Positions 15,815 to 24,874 of a stretch of DNA of 53,490 nt are shown one piece after another. A model generated the notes under the pieces. The model did not search any database. It was not told where the DNA came from and was given only the letters and a program-made list of their open reading frames with translations. Origin of the DNA: Actinomadura kijaniata NBRC 14229. Lineage in GTDB: Bacteria > Actinomycetota > Actinomycetes > Streptosporangiales > Streptosporangiaceae. The DNA is taken from assembly GCF_001552175.1 (NCBI RefSeq), contig NZ_BCQR01000077.1, positions 1-53,490 on the forward strand. The letters run 5' to 3'. The first letter of the stretch is position 1. The number at the start of each line of letters is the position of its first letter. Made by a program: the position numbers and the translations under genes.

Positions 15815-17977
15815 ATGTTCGCACGCCTTGGGCGGGGCGTCGTCAGACACCCGTTGATCACGATCGGGTTGTGGCTGCTGGCAGCCGTCGCCCTGGTCGC
15901 TCTCGCACCTGAACTCAAAACGAAGTCGGACCAGGCGGAGTTCCTGCCCGACAAGTACGAGGCCGTCCAGGCCGCCAAGTTGTCCGAGCGGGAGTTCCCC
16001 AGCGCGGACAAGGAGACCAGTCCCGCGATGGTCGTGATCAAACGCACCGACGGCGGGGCCCTCCAGCCGGCCGACGGGCAGAAGATCCAGCAGCTCGCGC
16101 AGGCGTTGCAGGCCAAGCAGATCCCGGGGGTCAAGGGCGTGCAGGCGATGCCGCCGCAGCCGGGCGCCAAGGTCGGCCTGGTGGTGGCGGGGCTGCCCTC
16201 CGACTTCCGCGACGCCAAGGCCATGGAGCAGGCCAAGAAGGCCGTCAAGACCATGCGCACCGAGTCCACCGCGCAGCTCCGCGGCAGCCCGCTGGCCGCC
16301 AAGGTCGGCGGTGACATGGCCTCCACCGTGGACAACGAGGAGTCCGACAAGAAGACCATGGCGATGATCGGCATCGCCACCATCGTGCTGATCGTGGTGC
16401 TGCTGGGCATCATCTTCCGCGCGCCGCTGGCCGCGCTGCTGCCGATCCTCGTGGTCTCGCTGGTGTCGATGGTGTCGGGCGCGGTGACCGCGATCATCGG
16501 TAACGCGTTCGGCCTCAGCTTCGACGAGAGCTTCAACGAGATCATCGTCGTGGTGCTGTACGGCATCGGCACCGACTACATCCTGTTCCTGCTGTTCCGC
16601 TACCGCGAGCGGCTGCGGATGGGCGAGGACAAGAAGACCGCGATGATCACCAGCGTGGAGCGGGTGGGCGAGGCCATCGCCTCCGCCGCGGGCGCGGTCA
16701 TCGTGGCCTTCCTGGTGCTGCTGCTGGCGGCGTTCAAGGCGTTCGGCGGGCTGGGCCCGCAGCTGGCCATCGCGGTCGGCGTCATGCTGATCACCTCGCT
16801 GACCCTGGTGCCGGCGCTGGTCTCGCTGCTCGGCCCGGCGATCTTCTGGCCGTCCAAGGCGTGGAAGAAGGAGCCCAAGCCCGGCCTCTGGGCCAAGATC
16901 GGCAACGGGGTGGGCCGCCGTCCCGCCGTCGCCGCCCTCGCCTCGGGCGTGGTGCTGGTCGGCCTGGCCGGAGCCGCGCTCGGCTTCAAGGCCGACTACG
17001 ACTTCAACGCCAGCGCCCCGCAGAACACCGAGGCCGCCCAGGCCATGAAGGACTTCCGCGGCTCCTTCCCGGCCGGCGCGCTCACCCCGACCGAGGTCTA
17101 CGTCAAGTCCGGGCAGCCGCTCGACAAGGGCACGCTGGCCTCCTACGGGCAGAAGCTCCAGCAGGCCCCCGGCATCGGCCAGGTCCAGCCGCCGCAGGTG
17201 AGCAAGTCCGGCACCGTCGCGATGTACAAGGTCGCGCTGAAGGAGAACCCCAGCTCCAACGAGTCCATCTCGCTGGTGAAGGGCCCGCTGCGCGACTACG
17301 TCAAGAAGGAGGCCCCGCAGGGCACCCAGGTGCTGGTCGGCGGCATGACGGCGATCTGGGCCGACATCAACGAGGTCAACAACCGTGACCTGTCGGTCAT
17401 CCTGCCGGTCGCGGTGGCGCTGATCGGGCTCATCCTGGCGCTGCTGCTGCGCGCCCTGGTCGCCCCGATCTACCTGGTGGTGGCGGTGCTGCTCGGCTTC
17501 GCCGCGACGCTGGGCGCGACGGTGCTGCTGTTCCAGGGCATCGAGGGCCGGCCCGGCCTGATGTTCCAGCTACCGATCATCCTGTACCTGTTCGTGCTGG
17601 CCATCGGCACCGACTACAACATCCTGATGATCGCCCGGCTGCGGGAGGAGGCCCGCGAGGGCCACGACCCGCGGCGCGGCGCGGCGCTCGGCATCATGCA
17701 CGCCGGTCCCACGGTGGCCGCGGCGGGCGTGATCCTGGCCGGGACGTTCGCGGTGCTGGTGCTGTCGCCGCAGTCGATGCTCGCCCAGATGGGCTTCGGC
17801 GTGGCGATCGGGATCCTGCTGTCGACGTTCGTGATGTCCACGTTCTTCGTCCCGGCGATCACCGCGCTGCTCGGCCACAAGGCCTGGTGGCCCGGCCACA
17901 GCGACGCGCCGCGCCAGGTGCCGCCGCACGGTGGCGCCGACCCCGTCCAGGACCGGTTCGCCAAGACCGGCTCCTGA
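15815..17977 (+). CDS. MMPL-family RND transporter
   Basis: 720 residues in the inner membrane. The layout is the usual duplicated RND one: TM1 at about 15-35, an extracytoplasmic porter domain, then a block of five or six helices (about 185-350), a cytoplasmic turn, TM7 near 375, a second porter domain, and a final helix block (about 525-690). GTDYILFLLFRYRE and the matching GTDYNILMIARLREE are the paired proton-relay segments of this family. It probably exports a lipid or hydrophobic molecule using the proton gradient. The gaaggg Shine-Dalgarno fixes the ATG. It lies between metB and cbs with its own promoter and terminators, so it is not in their operons. Confidence 0.9.
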   Translation: MFARLGRGVVRHPLITIGLWLLAAVALVALAPELKTKSDQAEFLPDKYEAVQAAKLSEREFPSADKETSPAMVVIKRTDGGALQPADGQKIQQLAQALQAKQIPGVKGVQAMPPQPGAKVGLVVAGLPSDFRDAKAMEQAKKAVKTMRTESTAQLRGSPLAAKVGGDMASTVDNEESDKKTMAMIGIATIVLIVVLLGIIFRAPLAALLPILVVSLVSMVSGAVTAIIGNAFGLSFDESFNEIIVVVLYGIGTDYILFLLFRYRERLRMGEDKKTAMITSVERVGEAIASAAGAVIVAFLVLLLAAFKAFGGLGPQLAIAVGVMLITSLTLVPALVSLLGPAIFWPSKAWKKEPKPGLWAKIGNGVGRRPAVAALASGVVLVGLAGAALGFKADYDFNASAPQNTEAAQAMKDFRGSFPAGALTPTEVYVKSGQPLDKGTLASYGQKLQQAPGIGQVQPPQVSKSGTVAMYKVALKENPSSNESISLVKGPLRDYVKKEAPQGTQVLVGGMTAIWADINEVNNRDLSVILPVAVALIGLILALLLRALVAPIYLVVAVLLGFAATLGATVLLFQGIEGRPGLMFQLPIILYLFVLAIGTDYNILMIARLREEAREGHDPRRGAALGIMHAGPTVAAAGVILAGTFAVLVLSPQSMLAQMGFGVAIGILLSTFVMSTFFVPAITALLGHKAWWPGHSDAPRQVPPHGGADPVQDRFAKTGS

Positions 17978-17983
17978 CCGACG

Positions 17984-18041
17984 CCGGATCGCGGCCACCC
18001 GGCCGGTAAACGCCGCCCACCTGGCCGGGGCCGCGATCCGG
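17984..18041 (+). terminator. Large hairpin after the MMPL gene
   Basis: A 13-bp perfect stem (17984-17996 with 18029-18041) encloses a loop that can form a further CCGGCC/GGCCGG stem. It starts 7 bp after the stop codon. Confidence 0.6.
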
Positions 18042-18059
18042 TTCCCCAAGGGGAAGACC

Positions 18060-18095
18060 AGGCCCCGGAGACCCGCATGAGGGTCTCCGGGGCCT
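18060..18095. terminator. Bidirectional hairpin between MMPL and cbs genes
   Basis: A 15-bp perfect stem with a 6-nt loop lies 30 bp from the cbs stop codon and also serves the convergent MMPL gene. Confidence 0.75.
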
Positions 18096-18124
18096 CGGTC
18101 GTCCGGGGCGGCGGCCGCCGGGGG

Positions 18125-19513
18125 TCAGGAGGCGTTCGTCCCGCCCGCCAGGAAGGCGATCACGTCCTGCCGCGTGATCAGGCCCTTGGGCTTGCCGTCC
18201 ACCAGCACCACAGCCGCGCCGGACTTCTCCAGCACCGACACCGCCTTGCCGACCGGCTCGCCGGACCCGATGGTCGGCAGCGGCGGGGCCATGTGCCGCT
18301 CCAGCGGCTCGCCCAGCAGCGCCCGGTCCTTGACCAGGATCTCCAGCAGGTCGCGCTCGGCGACGGACCCGACGACCTCGGCCGCCATGACCGGCGGCTC
18401 CTCCTTCATCACCGGAAGCTGCGACACCTCGTACTCCCGCATGATCGAGATGGCGGTCTCGACGCTCTCGTGCGGGTGGGCGTGCACGAACTCCGGCAGC
18501 GTGCCGCCCTTGCGGGTCAGCACCTCGCCGACGGTGGGCTCCTCCTGGCCGGCGGCCGACAGGAAGCCGTAGGACTGCATCCACTCGTCGTTGAAGATCT
18601 TCGACAGGTAGCCGCGGCCGCCGTCCGGCAGCAGCACGACGACCACCGCGTCGTCGGGGGCCTCGGCCGCGACCCGCAGCGCCGCCACGACCGCCATCCC
18701 GCAGGACCCGCCGACCAGCAGGGCCTCCTCGCGGGCCAGCCGCCGCGTCATCGTGAACGAGTCCTTGTCCGACACCGCGATCACGCGGTCGCAGATCTCC
18801 CGGTCGTAGGTCTCGGGCCAGATGTCCTCGCCCACGCCCTCGGTCAGGTACGGCCGCCCGGTGCCGCCCGAGTACACCGAGCCCTCCGGGTCGGCCCCGA
18901 CGATCTGCACCCGGCCGCCGGAGACCTCCTTGAGGTAGCGGCCGGTGCCGCTGATCGTGCCGCCGGTGCCGATCCCCGCCACGAAGTGTGTGATCTTCCC
19001 CTCGGTCTGCTCCCAGATCTCCGGGCCGGTCGTCTCGTAGTGGGAGAGCGGGTTGTTGGGGTTGACGTACTGGTTGGGCTTCCACGCGCCGGGGATCTCG
19101 GCGGCCAGCCGGTCCGACACCGAGTAGTAGGACTCGGGGTGGTCGGGCGCGACGGCCGTCGGGCAGATCACCACCTCCGCGCCGTAGGCCTTCAGCACGT
19201 CGGTCTTGTCCTTGGCGACCTTGTCGGGGCAGACGAACACGCAGCGGTAGCCGCGTTCCTGCGCCACGATGGCCAGGCCGACGCCCGTGTTGCCCGAGGT
19301 CGGCTCCACGATCGTCCCACCCGGCCTGAGCAACCCCTCGCGTTCGGCGGCGTCGACCATCCGCACCGCGATGCGGTCCTTCACCGAACCGCCCGGGTTG
19401 AAGTACTCCACCTTCGCCAGAACCTGGGCCCCGCCCGTGCCGCCGGTCACCTTGCGCAACCGGAGCAGCGGAGTGTTGCCCATCAGTTCGACGAGCGAGT
19501 CGTGTACCTGCAC
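18125..19513 (-). CDS. cbs: Cystathionine beta-synthase
   Basis: 462 residues. It joins serine (or O-acetylserine) with homocysteine to give cystathionine, the entry to reverse transsulfuration. The PLP lysine is in NPGGSVKDRIA, TSGNTG binds substrate, and GTGGTISGTG is the phosphate loop. The last ~120 residues carry two CBS domains, which in this family usually bind adenosyl ligands and regulate activity. This matches the long form rather than a plain cysteine synthase (~310 residues). The GTG start has an aagga element at good spacing. metB lies about 2.5 kb away in the same orientation, separated by the oppositely oriented MMPL gene. Confidence 0.93.
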   Translation of the reverse strand: MQVHDSLVELMGNTPLLRLRKVTGGTGGAQVLAKVEYFNPGGSVKDRIAVRMVDAAEREGLLRPGGTIVEPTSGNTGVGLAIVAQERGYRCVFVCPDKVAKDKTDVLKAYGAEVVICPTAVAPDHPESYYSVSDRLAAEIPGAWKPNQYVNPNNPLSHYETTGPEIWEQTEGKITHFVAGIGTGGTISGTGRYLKEVSGGRVQIVGADPEGSVYSGGTGRPYLTEGVGEDIWPETYDREICDRVIAVSDKDSFTMTRRLAREEALLVGGSCGMAVVAALRVAAEAPDDAVVVVLLPDGGRGYLSKIFNDEWMQSYGFLSAAGQEEPTVGEVLTRKGGTLPEFVHAHPHESVETAISIMREYEVSQLPVMKEEPPVMAAEVVGSVAERDLLEILVKDRALLGEPLERHMAPPLPTIGSGEPVGKAVSVLEKSGAAVVLVDGKPKGLITRQDVIAFLAGGTNAS

Positions 19514-19756
19514 TGCGACGTCCTTGTCGAATATCAGCGCTGTCTGATTTCAGCGTCCTGCATCCCGGTGTCGATCCCGGGGCGACGTGCCGTTCACCAC
19601 AGTGTCAGCGGGGTGTGCGCCCATGGGAGGGGATGCGGATTCGGATAGATTCTTGTCCCTGACGGTAGCCGAGATCGGTGCCCACGGGCATCTACAGGGG
19701 GACGGGGGTCGCAACCCGGGGTTCCGCACCTCACTGCCACGAAGGGGCAACGCACG

Positions 19757-20782
19757 ATGCTGAGAGCTTTCACGGCGCGGCGCATCGCGACGGCCGCGGC
19801 GTACGGGGGCGGCGGGATCACCGCGCTGGGGGGACTCACCTTCGGTCTGGTGCTGGCGGAGGCCAGGCTCGCCCGGAAGATCATCCTGGCGACGCCGAAC
19901 GGCGATCCCCCGGTGGCCGACGGCTTCTACGGCCTGTCCCTGCCCGGCGATCCGCTCGCGTTCGCGATGCTGGGCGACTCCACGGCCGCCGGGCTGGGCG
20001 TGCGCTCCGCCGACGAGACCCCGGCCGCGCTGCTGGCGGCGGGGCTGTCCTCGCTGGCCGACCGGCCGGTGTGGCTGACCAACGTCGCCAAGTCCGGCTC
20101 CCGCTCCGAGGCGCTGGCCTGGCAGGTGGAGCGGGCGCTGCTGGCCGAGCCCGACGTCGCCGTGATCATGATCGGGGCCAACGACGTCACCGCGCGGGTC
20201 CCGCCCGCCGAGTCGGTGCGGCACCTGGCCGAGGCCGTGACGCGGCTGCGCGCGGCGGGCTGCGAGGTCGTCGTCGGCACCTGCCCCGACCTCGGCTCGG
20301 TCAAGCCGCTGATGCAGCCGCTGCGCTGGATCGCCCGCCGGGCCAGCCGCCAGCTGGCCGCCGCGCAGACGATCGCGGTGGTGGAGCGGGGCGGCCGGAC
20401 GGTGTCGCTGGGCGACCTGCTGGGCCACGAGTTCGCGGCCGACCCGCGCGAGATGTTCAGCGCCGACCGCTACCACCCTTCCGGGCGGGGCTACGCCTCC
20501 GCCGCCGCGGCCGTGCTGCCCGCGATGGCCGCGGCCCTCGGCCTGGAGCCCGACATGGACGAGCTGGTGCCCGCGCCGCGCCGGGGCCGGGGCACCGGCG
20601 TCCTCCCGGTGTACCTGGCCGCCGCCGAGGCCGCCGAGGAGCCGGGCACCCAGGTCGTCGGCACCCGCGTCGCCGGGCGCGAACGCGGCCCGCGCGGCCG
20701 GTGGGCGGCGTTGCTGCGCCGCCGCCGCGTCGCCGCACCGGAGACGGCGCTGGAAGGCCCTCCCGACCTGACGGCCGCCTGA
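19757..20782 (+). CDS. SGNH/GDSL-family hydrolase
   Basis: 341 residues. An N-terminal hydrophobic segment (about 12-36) is a signal anchor. Block I is MLGDSTAAGLG with the nucleophile Ser, block III is GANDVT, and the catalytic Asp-x-x-His is in DRYHPSG, so a complete SGNH triad and oxyanion set is present. It is probably an esterase or lipase acting at the membrane or in the envelope. The C-terminal ~80 residues are Arg/Ala-rich and non-conserved looking. A gaagggg Shine-Dalgarno precedes the ATG. The gene is divergent from cbs; a comparable SGNH gene sits near cbs and fadA3 in mycobacteria. Confidence 0.88.
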   Translation: MLRAFTARRIATAAAYGGGGITALGGLTFGLVLAEARLARKIILATPNGDPPVADGFYGLSLPGDPLAFAMLGDSTAAGLGVRSADETPAALLAAGLSSLADRPVWLTNVAKSGSRSEALAWQVERALLAEPDVAVIMIGANDVTARVPPAESVRHLAEAVTRLRAAGCEVVVGTCPDLGSVKPLMQPLRWIARRASRQLAAAQTIAVVERGGRTVSLGDLLGHEFAADPREMFSADRYHPSGRGYASAAAAVLPAMAAALGLEPDMDELVPAPRRGRGTGVLPVYLAAAEAAEEPGTQVVGTRVAGRERGPRGRWAALLRRRRVAAPETALEGPPDLTAA

Positions 20783-20918
20783 GCCGGTCCCGCCCGGCCC
20801 CACCCGGCTGGGCGGGATTTCGGCGATCCCCCGCCGTTTGCGTGATTCCTCTGTTACGTTCTGCCACGACGTCCTTCCAAGCGGTCACCAGTCCCCGTCG
20901 CCTCCCCGGGAGTCCCGC

Positions 20919-22295
20919 ATGGTCTCGCACACCCTCCGACGATCACCCTCCGCGCCCGTTCCGGCACTGGCCGCGTTCGCCGTCCTGCTCGGCGCGGCGG
21001 GCTGTTCCGGCGGCGCGCCGGGCCGGGGCGCGGAGGCGGCCCAGGGCTGGGCGGGCACCGGGGTGAACGCCGTCAGCCGCCCCGTCACCGGGTCGGGCGT
21101 CACCGCCGTCACCGGCCTGCGCCCGGACGGCGACCTGGAGACGGCGGTGTTCGACCTGGCCAAGGGCCGTCGGCTGTGGAGCAGGCCCGCCACGATGGTG
21201 GGCCGGCTGTCCGGCATGGGCGTGCAGCCCCCGGCGGTCGCCGGGACGCCGGGCAGCCCGGTCGTGGTCGCGCTGGAGCCGCGGCGGACCGGCAGGTGGA
21301 AGGCCACCCTGGTCGCGCGCGACGCCCGCACCGGCGCGGAACGCTGGACCCGCCCGGTCGACACGACGTTCGGCCCGGTCCGCTGCGGGACCCAGGTGTG
21401 CCTGTCGGAGTTCACCGCGCGCCGCAGTGCCCGGTTCGCGGTCCTGGACGCCGCGACCGGCAGGCAGCTGTGGCGGATGCCCGGCATCGCCGAGGTGGAG
21501 TGGTCCGACCCGACCCGCGTGGTGGCGTTCCGGATGGCCCGGCACCCGGCGCTGGAGGCCCGCGACCTGCGGACGGGAAGGACGCTGTGGACGTTCCCGG
21601 TGGAGAGGGCCGTCGGCCCCGGCGTGAACCTGTCGGGCGGCTGGGCGTTCGGCGCGCTGCCGGGCGGGCCGCTGGTCGGGTACATCGCGCCCTACCAGCG
21701 CGGCAAGGGCCGCGACTCGCTGTCGGCGTTCGGCTTCTTCGGCCTGAACCCCGCCACCGGCAGGCTGGTGTGGACCCGCAAGCGGCTGCTGCGCGTCTAC
21801 CCCGGCGCCAGCCCCGCCGTCGCGCTGGTCACCCGGCAGGTCACCCCCGGCGGCTCCTACGGCGGCTTCGAGCAGCTCGACCCCCGCACCGGCCGCACCA
21901 CCGCCACCGTCGCCGCCGACAAGGCCCCCGCGTCGTCCTGGCTGCTGGCGTTCCCGGCGGACCTGTCGAGCCTGGCCTTCCTGTCCCAGGGCAGGCGGGG
22001 CGCCGCCTACCGGCTGGCCGACGCGTCCCCGGTCGGGCCGCAGGGGCTGCGCGTCTGGTCGTTCTGCACGGTGACCCCGTCCGAGCTGAGGATCAACGGG
22101 CACCGCGGGTTCTTCCCGGTCGCCCCGCTGTGCGCCTACGACCTGGCCACCGGCCGCAGGCTCGGCTCCGCGGGCGCGCCGCCCGGCTGGTACACCGGCT
22201 CCACCGACGGCTGGCGGGTCTGGCGCGGCGAGGACGGCGTCCTGCACGCGGTCCGGGACGCCCGGGGAACGGCCCCCGGCATGTACGGCCAGTGA
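20919..22295 (+). CDS. Lipoprotein with PQQ-like beta-propeller repeats
   Basis: 458 residues. A lipoprotein signal ends at the lipobox LGAAGC (Cys about residue 28). The mature protein contains repeated segments ending in W around DARTGAERWTR, DAATGRQLWRM, DLRTGRTLWTF and NPATGRLVWTR. This DxxTGxxxW pattern is typical of PQQ-like/WD-type beta-propeller blades. No enzyme residues are evident, so it may be a scaffold or ligand-binding surface protein. ATG at 20919 is preferred over the frame extension to 20838, because it gives the signal peptide at the N-terminus and has a gggag element 6 nt upstream. The substrate or partner is unknown. Confidence 0.82.
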   Translation: MVSHTLRRSPSAPVPALAAFAVLLGAAGCSGGAPGRGAEAAQGWAGTGVNAVSRPVTGSGVTAVTGLRPDGDLETAVFDLAKGRRLWSRPATMVGRLSGMGVQPPAVAGTPGSPVVVALEPRRTGRWKATLVARDARTGAERWTRPVDTTFGPVRCGTQVCLSEFTARRSARFAVLDAATGRQLWRMPGIAEVEWSDPTRVVAFRMARHPALEARDLRTGRTLWTFPVERAVGPGVNLSGGWAFGALPGGPLVGYIAPYQRGKGRDSLSAFGFFGLNPATGRLVWTRKRLLRVYPGASPAVALVTRQVTPGGSYGGFEQLDPRTGRTTATVAADKAPASSWLLAFPADLSSLAFLSQGRRGAAYRLADASPVGPQGLRVWSFCTVTPSELRINGHRGFFPVAPLCAYDLATGRRLGSAGAPPGWYTGSTDGWRVWRGEDGVLHAVRDARGTAPGMYGQ

Positions 22296-22358
22296 CCTTT
22301 CCTTCCCCCCACCCGCCCCGGGGCGGGCTTCGTAGGAATGCCAGAAAGAGGGAATACA

Positions 22359-22808
22359 GTGAACGAGACTCCCGGCCTGGAGCAGCTCGCGGAGAGGGTG
22401 AACGCGTTGGACGAACGGACCCATGCCACCGCATACGCGCACATGGTGCGCCTGGAGCAGTTGCAGAGCCAGATCGCGGCACCCGCCTCAGCACTGGGAC
22501 TGCTGGACTACCGGATCAACCAGCTCCAGGAAGAGCTCACCGGCTTCCGGGCCGAGGCCTCCACGGAGTTCGGCGTCGTCAAGGCGGATCTCGCCACGGT
22601 CAAAGACGACGTGACCGGACTCAAGAACGACGTGACCGGGCTCAAGAACGACGTGACCGGGCTCAAGAACGACGTGACCGGGCTCAAGAACGACGTGACC
22701 GGACTCACGGTAGACGTGGCGGAACTCAAGCACCTCGTCACGGCCGATATGGCGGAGCTCAAGGCGAACGTGGCCAAGATCGTGACGTTGCTGGCCGAAC
22801 GCGGCTGA
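22359..22808 (+). CDS. Coiled-coil protein built on a heptad DNA repeat
   Basis: 149 residues, highly charged, with no signal peptide or membrane helix. Residues about 10-80 look helical. Residues about 84-117 consist of five copies of DVTGLKN, in which Val and Leu fall at the a and d positions of a coiled coil, followed by a similar helical end. Each DNA unit is exactly 21 bp, so changes in copy number keep the frame and add or remove one heptad. GTG at 22359 was chosen because gaggga lies 5 nt upstream; an ATG at 22338 is the alternative. It lies between a lipoprotein gene and a thiolase gene. Function is unknown; a structural or tethering role is only a guess. Confidence 0.7.
   Translation: MNETPGLEQLAERVNALDERTHATAYAHMVRLEQLQSQIAAPASALGLLDYRINQLQEELTGFRAEASTEFGVVKADLATVKDDVTGLKNDVTGLKNDVTGLKNDVTGLKNDVTGLTVDVAELKHLVTADMAELKANVAKIVTLLAERG
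22608..22709 (+). repeat. 21-bp in-frame tandem repeat, about 5 copies
   Basis: Four nearly identical units (22608-22628, 22629-22649, 22650-22670, 22671-22691) and a fifth diverged one encode DVTGLKN. The near identity of third-codon positions suggests recent slippage or unequal exchange. Confidence 0.95.
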
Positions 22809-22991
22809 GCCATCGCCCGGTCCGTCGCCGGTGGGCGGCGGGCCGGGCCGCCCGATGCCGGACTGTTGGACGGTATGTCAACAGGATGCCGGGGCGGCGT
22901 GTACGCGTGCCGAGGGGACGCGTTAGATTGCTGGTGACCGGCGGGTAACACCGCAGGCCCCAGCATCAGGTCGCACGACAGGAGACCCGCA

Positions 22992-24209
22992 ATGCCCGAG
23001 GCAGTGATTGTCGCCACCGCGCGTTCGCCGATCGGCCGCGCCTTCAAGGGTTCGCTGAAGGACCTGCGGCCCGACGACCTCACCGCGACGATGGTCGAGG
23101 CCGCGATGGCCAAGGTGCCGCAGCTCGACCCGAGCCAGGTCGAGGACCTGCTGCTCGGCTGTGGCCTGCCCGGCGGCGAGCAGGGCTACAACATGGGCCG
23201 CGTCGTGGCGACGCTGCTCGGCTGGGACGGCGTTCCCGGCGCCACGATCACCCGGTACTGCTCGTCCTCGCTGCAGACCACCCGGATGGCGTTCCACGCG
23301 ATCAAGGCCGGTGAGGCCGACGTGATCGTCTCGGCCGGCGTGGAGATGGTCAGCCGGTTCGCCAAGGGGTCCAGCGACGGGCTGCCCGACACCCAGAACC
23401 CGAAGTTCGCCGAGGCGCAGGCCCGCACCGAGGAGACCGCCAAGGGCGGCAGCACCTGGCACGACCCGCGCCAGGACGGCAAGCTGCCCGACATCTACAT
23501 CGCGATGGGCCAGACCGCCGAGAACGTCGCCCAGATCAAGGGCGTCTCCCGGCAGGCCCAGGACGAGTTCGGCGTCCGCTCCCAGAACCTCGCCGAGAAG
23601 GCCCTGGCCAACGGCTTCTGGGAGAAGGACATCACCCCGGTCACGCTGCCCGACGGCACCGTGGTCAGCAAGGACGACGGCCCGCGCGCCGGCACCACCT
23701 ACGAGAAGGTGTCCCAGCTCCAGCCGGTGTTCCGGCCCGACGGCACCGTCACCGCGGGCAACTGCTGCCCGCTGAACGACGGCGCCGCCGCCGTGGTCGT
23801 CATGAGCGACACCAAGGCCGCCGAGCTCGGCATCACCCCGCTGGCGCGGATCGTGTCCACCGGCGTCACCGGCCTGTCCCCCGAGATCATGGGGCTGGGC
23901 CCGGTGGAGGCGTCCCGGCAGGCCCTGGCCCGCGCCGGGATGACCATCGACGACATCGACCTGGTCGAGATCAACGAGGCGTTCGCCGCGCAGGTGCTCC
24001 CCTCGGCCGAGGAGCTGGGCGTGGACCTGGACAAGCTGAACGTCAACGGCGGCGCGATCGCGGTCGGCCACCCGTTCGGCATGACCGGCGCCCGCATCAC
24101 CTCCACGCTGATCAACAGCCTGCGGTTCCACGACAAGCAGTTCGGTCTGGAGACCATGTGCGTCGGCGGCGGCCAGGGCATGGCGATGGTGCTGGAGCGC
24201 CTGAGCTGA
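22992..24209 (+). CDS. Acetyl-CoA acetyltransferase (thiolase)
   Basis: 405 residues. It catalyses reversible thiolysis of 3-ketoacyl-CoA, or the condensation of two acetyl-CoA. The acyl-enzyme Cys lies in RYCSSSLQT, the catalytic His in GHPFGMTGAR and the second Cys in MCVGGGQGMA. The N-terminus PEAVIVATARSPIGR matches the thiolase start. An aggag element stands 7 nt before the ATG. A similar thiolase (fadA3) sits near the SGNH hydrolase and cbs genes in mycobacteria, which supports orthology. It is monocistronic here, with a hairpin 45 bp downstream. The choice between degradative and acetoacetyl-CoA-forming roles is open. Confidence 0.92.
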   Translation: MPEAVIVATARSPIGRAFKGSLKDLRPDDLTATMVEAAMAKVPQLDPSQVEDLLLGCGLPGGEQGYNMGRVVATLLGWDGVPGATITRYCSSSLQTTRMAFHAIKAGEADVIVSAGVEMVSRFAKGSSDGLPDTQNPKFAEAQARTEETAKGGSTWHDPRQDGKLPDIYIAMGQTAENVAQIKGVSRQAQDEFGVRSQNLAEKALANGFWEKDITPVTLPDGTVVSKDDGPRAGTTYEKVSQLQPVFRPDGTVTAGNCCPLNDGAAAVVVMSDTKAAELGITPLARIVSTGVTGLSPEIMGLGPVEASRQALARAGMTIDDIDLVEINEAFAAQVLPSAEELGVDLDKLNVNGGAIAVGHPFGMTGARITSTLINSLRFHDKQFGLETMCVGGGQGMAMVLERLS

Positions 24210-24253
24210 CGTCCGGAAAGCCGATCATTCATTGATCACTTAACGTCATCGCG

Positions 24254-24300
24254 AATGGCCCGGGGAACTGGTGCGGCAATGCGCCATGAACCGGGCCATT
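24254..24300 (+). terminator. Hairpin after the thiolase gene
   Basis: A 10-bp stem (24254-24263 with 24291-24300) with a 27-nt loop is followed by a pyrimidine run (tccctttcc). Confidence 0.5.
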
Positions 24301-24358
24301 TCCCTTTCCATCGAACCGTCCGCGAAGGGGCAGGACGATCGATCCGCTCGGAATGATC

Positions 24359-24369
24359 TACGTAACGTA
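24359..24369. promoter_or_regulatory. AT-rich palindrome upstream of the DUF4287 gene
   Basis: TACGT-A-ACGTA is a perfect 11-bp palindrome in an unusually AT-rich patch (24351-24380) that also contains -10-like TAACGT and TAGATA. It is a candidate operator or promoter for the gene at 24456; no -35 element is convincing. Confidence 0.3.
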
Positions 24370-24455
24370 ATAGATAGGTACCCGTTAGGGGCTTGTCACA
24401 TCCGAGGAGGTGTTGCAGAGTCGGCACAAGAGCCCCGCCGACCTGGAGGTGCACC

Positions 24456-24683
24456 TTGTCCCTGAACCACTCGCCGGACACGCACAACAAGTTGCTCGCT
24501 CGCATCCCACAAGTCACAGGACGTGACATCCCCGAGTGGTTCACCACCATCGAGAACGGCCCGTCGTTCCTCCGCTGCGAGGAGCGCTGCAACTGGCTGG
24601 CCGACGAACACGGCCTGTCGCACGGCTACGCGGCGGCGCTGGTCCGCGAACACGAGCGCACCCGCCGCGCCCGCCACTACTGA
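24456..24683 (+). CDS. Small DUF4287-type protein
   Basis: 75 residues starting at TTG, with a perfect GGAGGT Shine-Dalgarno 5 nt upstream (24445-24450). The sequence LLARIPQVTGRDIPEWFTTI followed by CNWLADEHGLSHGYAAALVREH resembles DUF4287, a short helical domain found alone or fused to DUF5655 in actinobacteria. There is no signal peptide. Cys residues at about 40 and 44 are not in a recognised metal motif. A longer frame upstream to 24393 lacks a ribosome binding site and starts with an Arg/Cys-rich segment that looks non-coding. Function is unknown. Confidence 0.75.
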   Translation: MSLNHSPDTHNKLLARIPQVTGRDIPEWFTTIENGPSFLRCEERCNWLADEHGLSHGYAAALVREHERTRRARHY

Positions 24684-24874
24684 ACGACCCGGAGCCCCCT
24701 CGCCCCGACGCGGGCACGCGGAAGGCTCCCCACCAGACTCCCCGCGGGATCCCGCCAAGGGCAGTCCCCGCTCGTCGCCCCGCTACGCGTTGGCGACCCC
24801 GGTGAAGAGATCCCGCATGCGATCAGCCCCCTGCCGGTCCGCCGGCAGGGGGCTGATCCATGGACGGGGCGTCG

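Noticed and set aside
22608..22709. Possible CRISPR array
   Set aside because: The units are contiguous 21-bp repeats with no spacers, lie in frame inside a gene, and no cas genes are near.
24236..24592. 118-codon minus-strand frame opposite the DUF4287 gene
   Set aside because: It overlaps the terminator and promoter region and the coding strand of a gene with a perfect Shine-Dalgarno; the product matches nothing I recognise.
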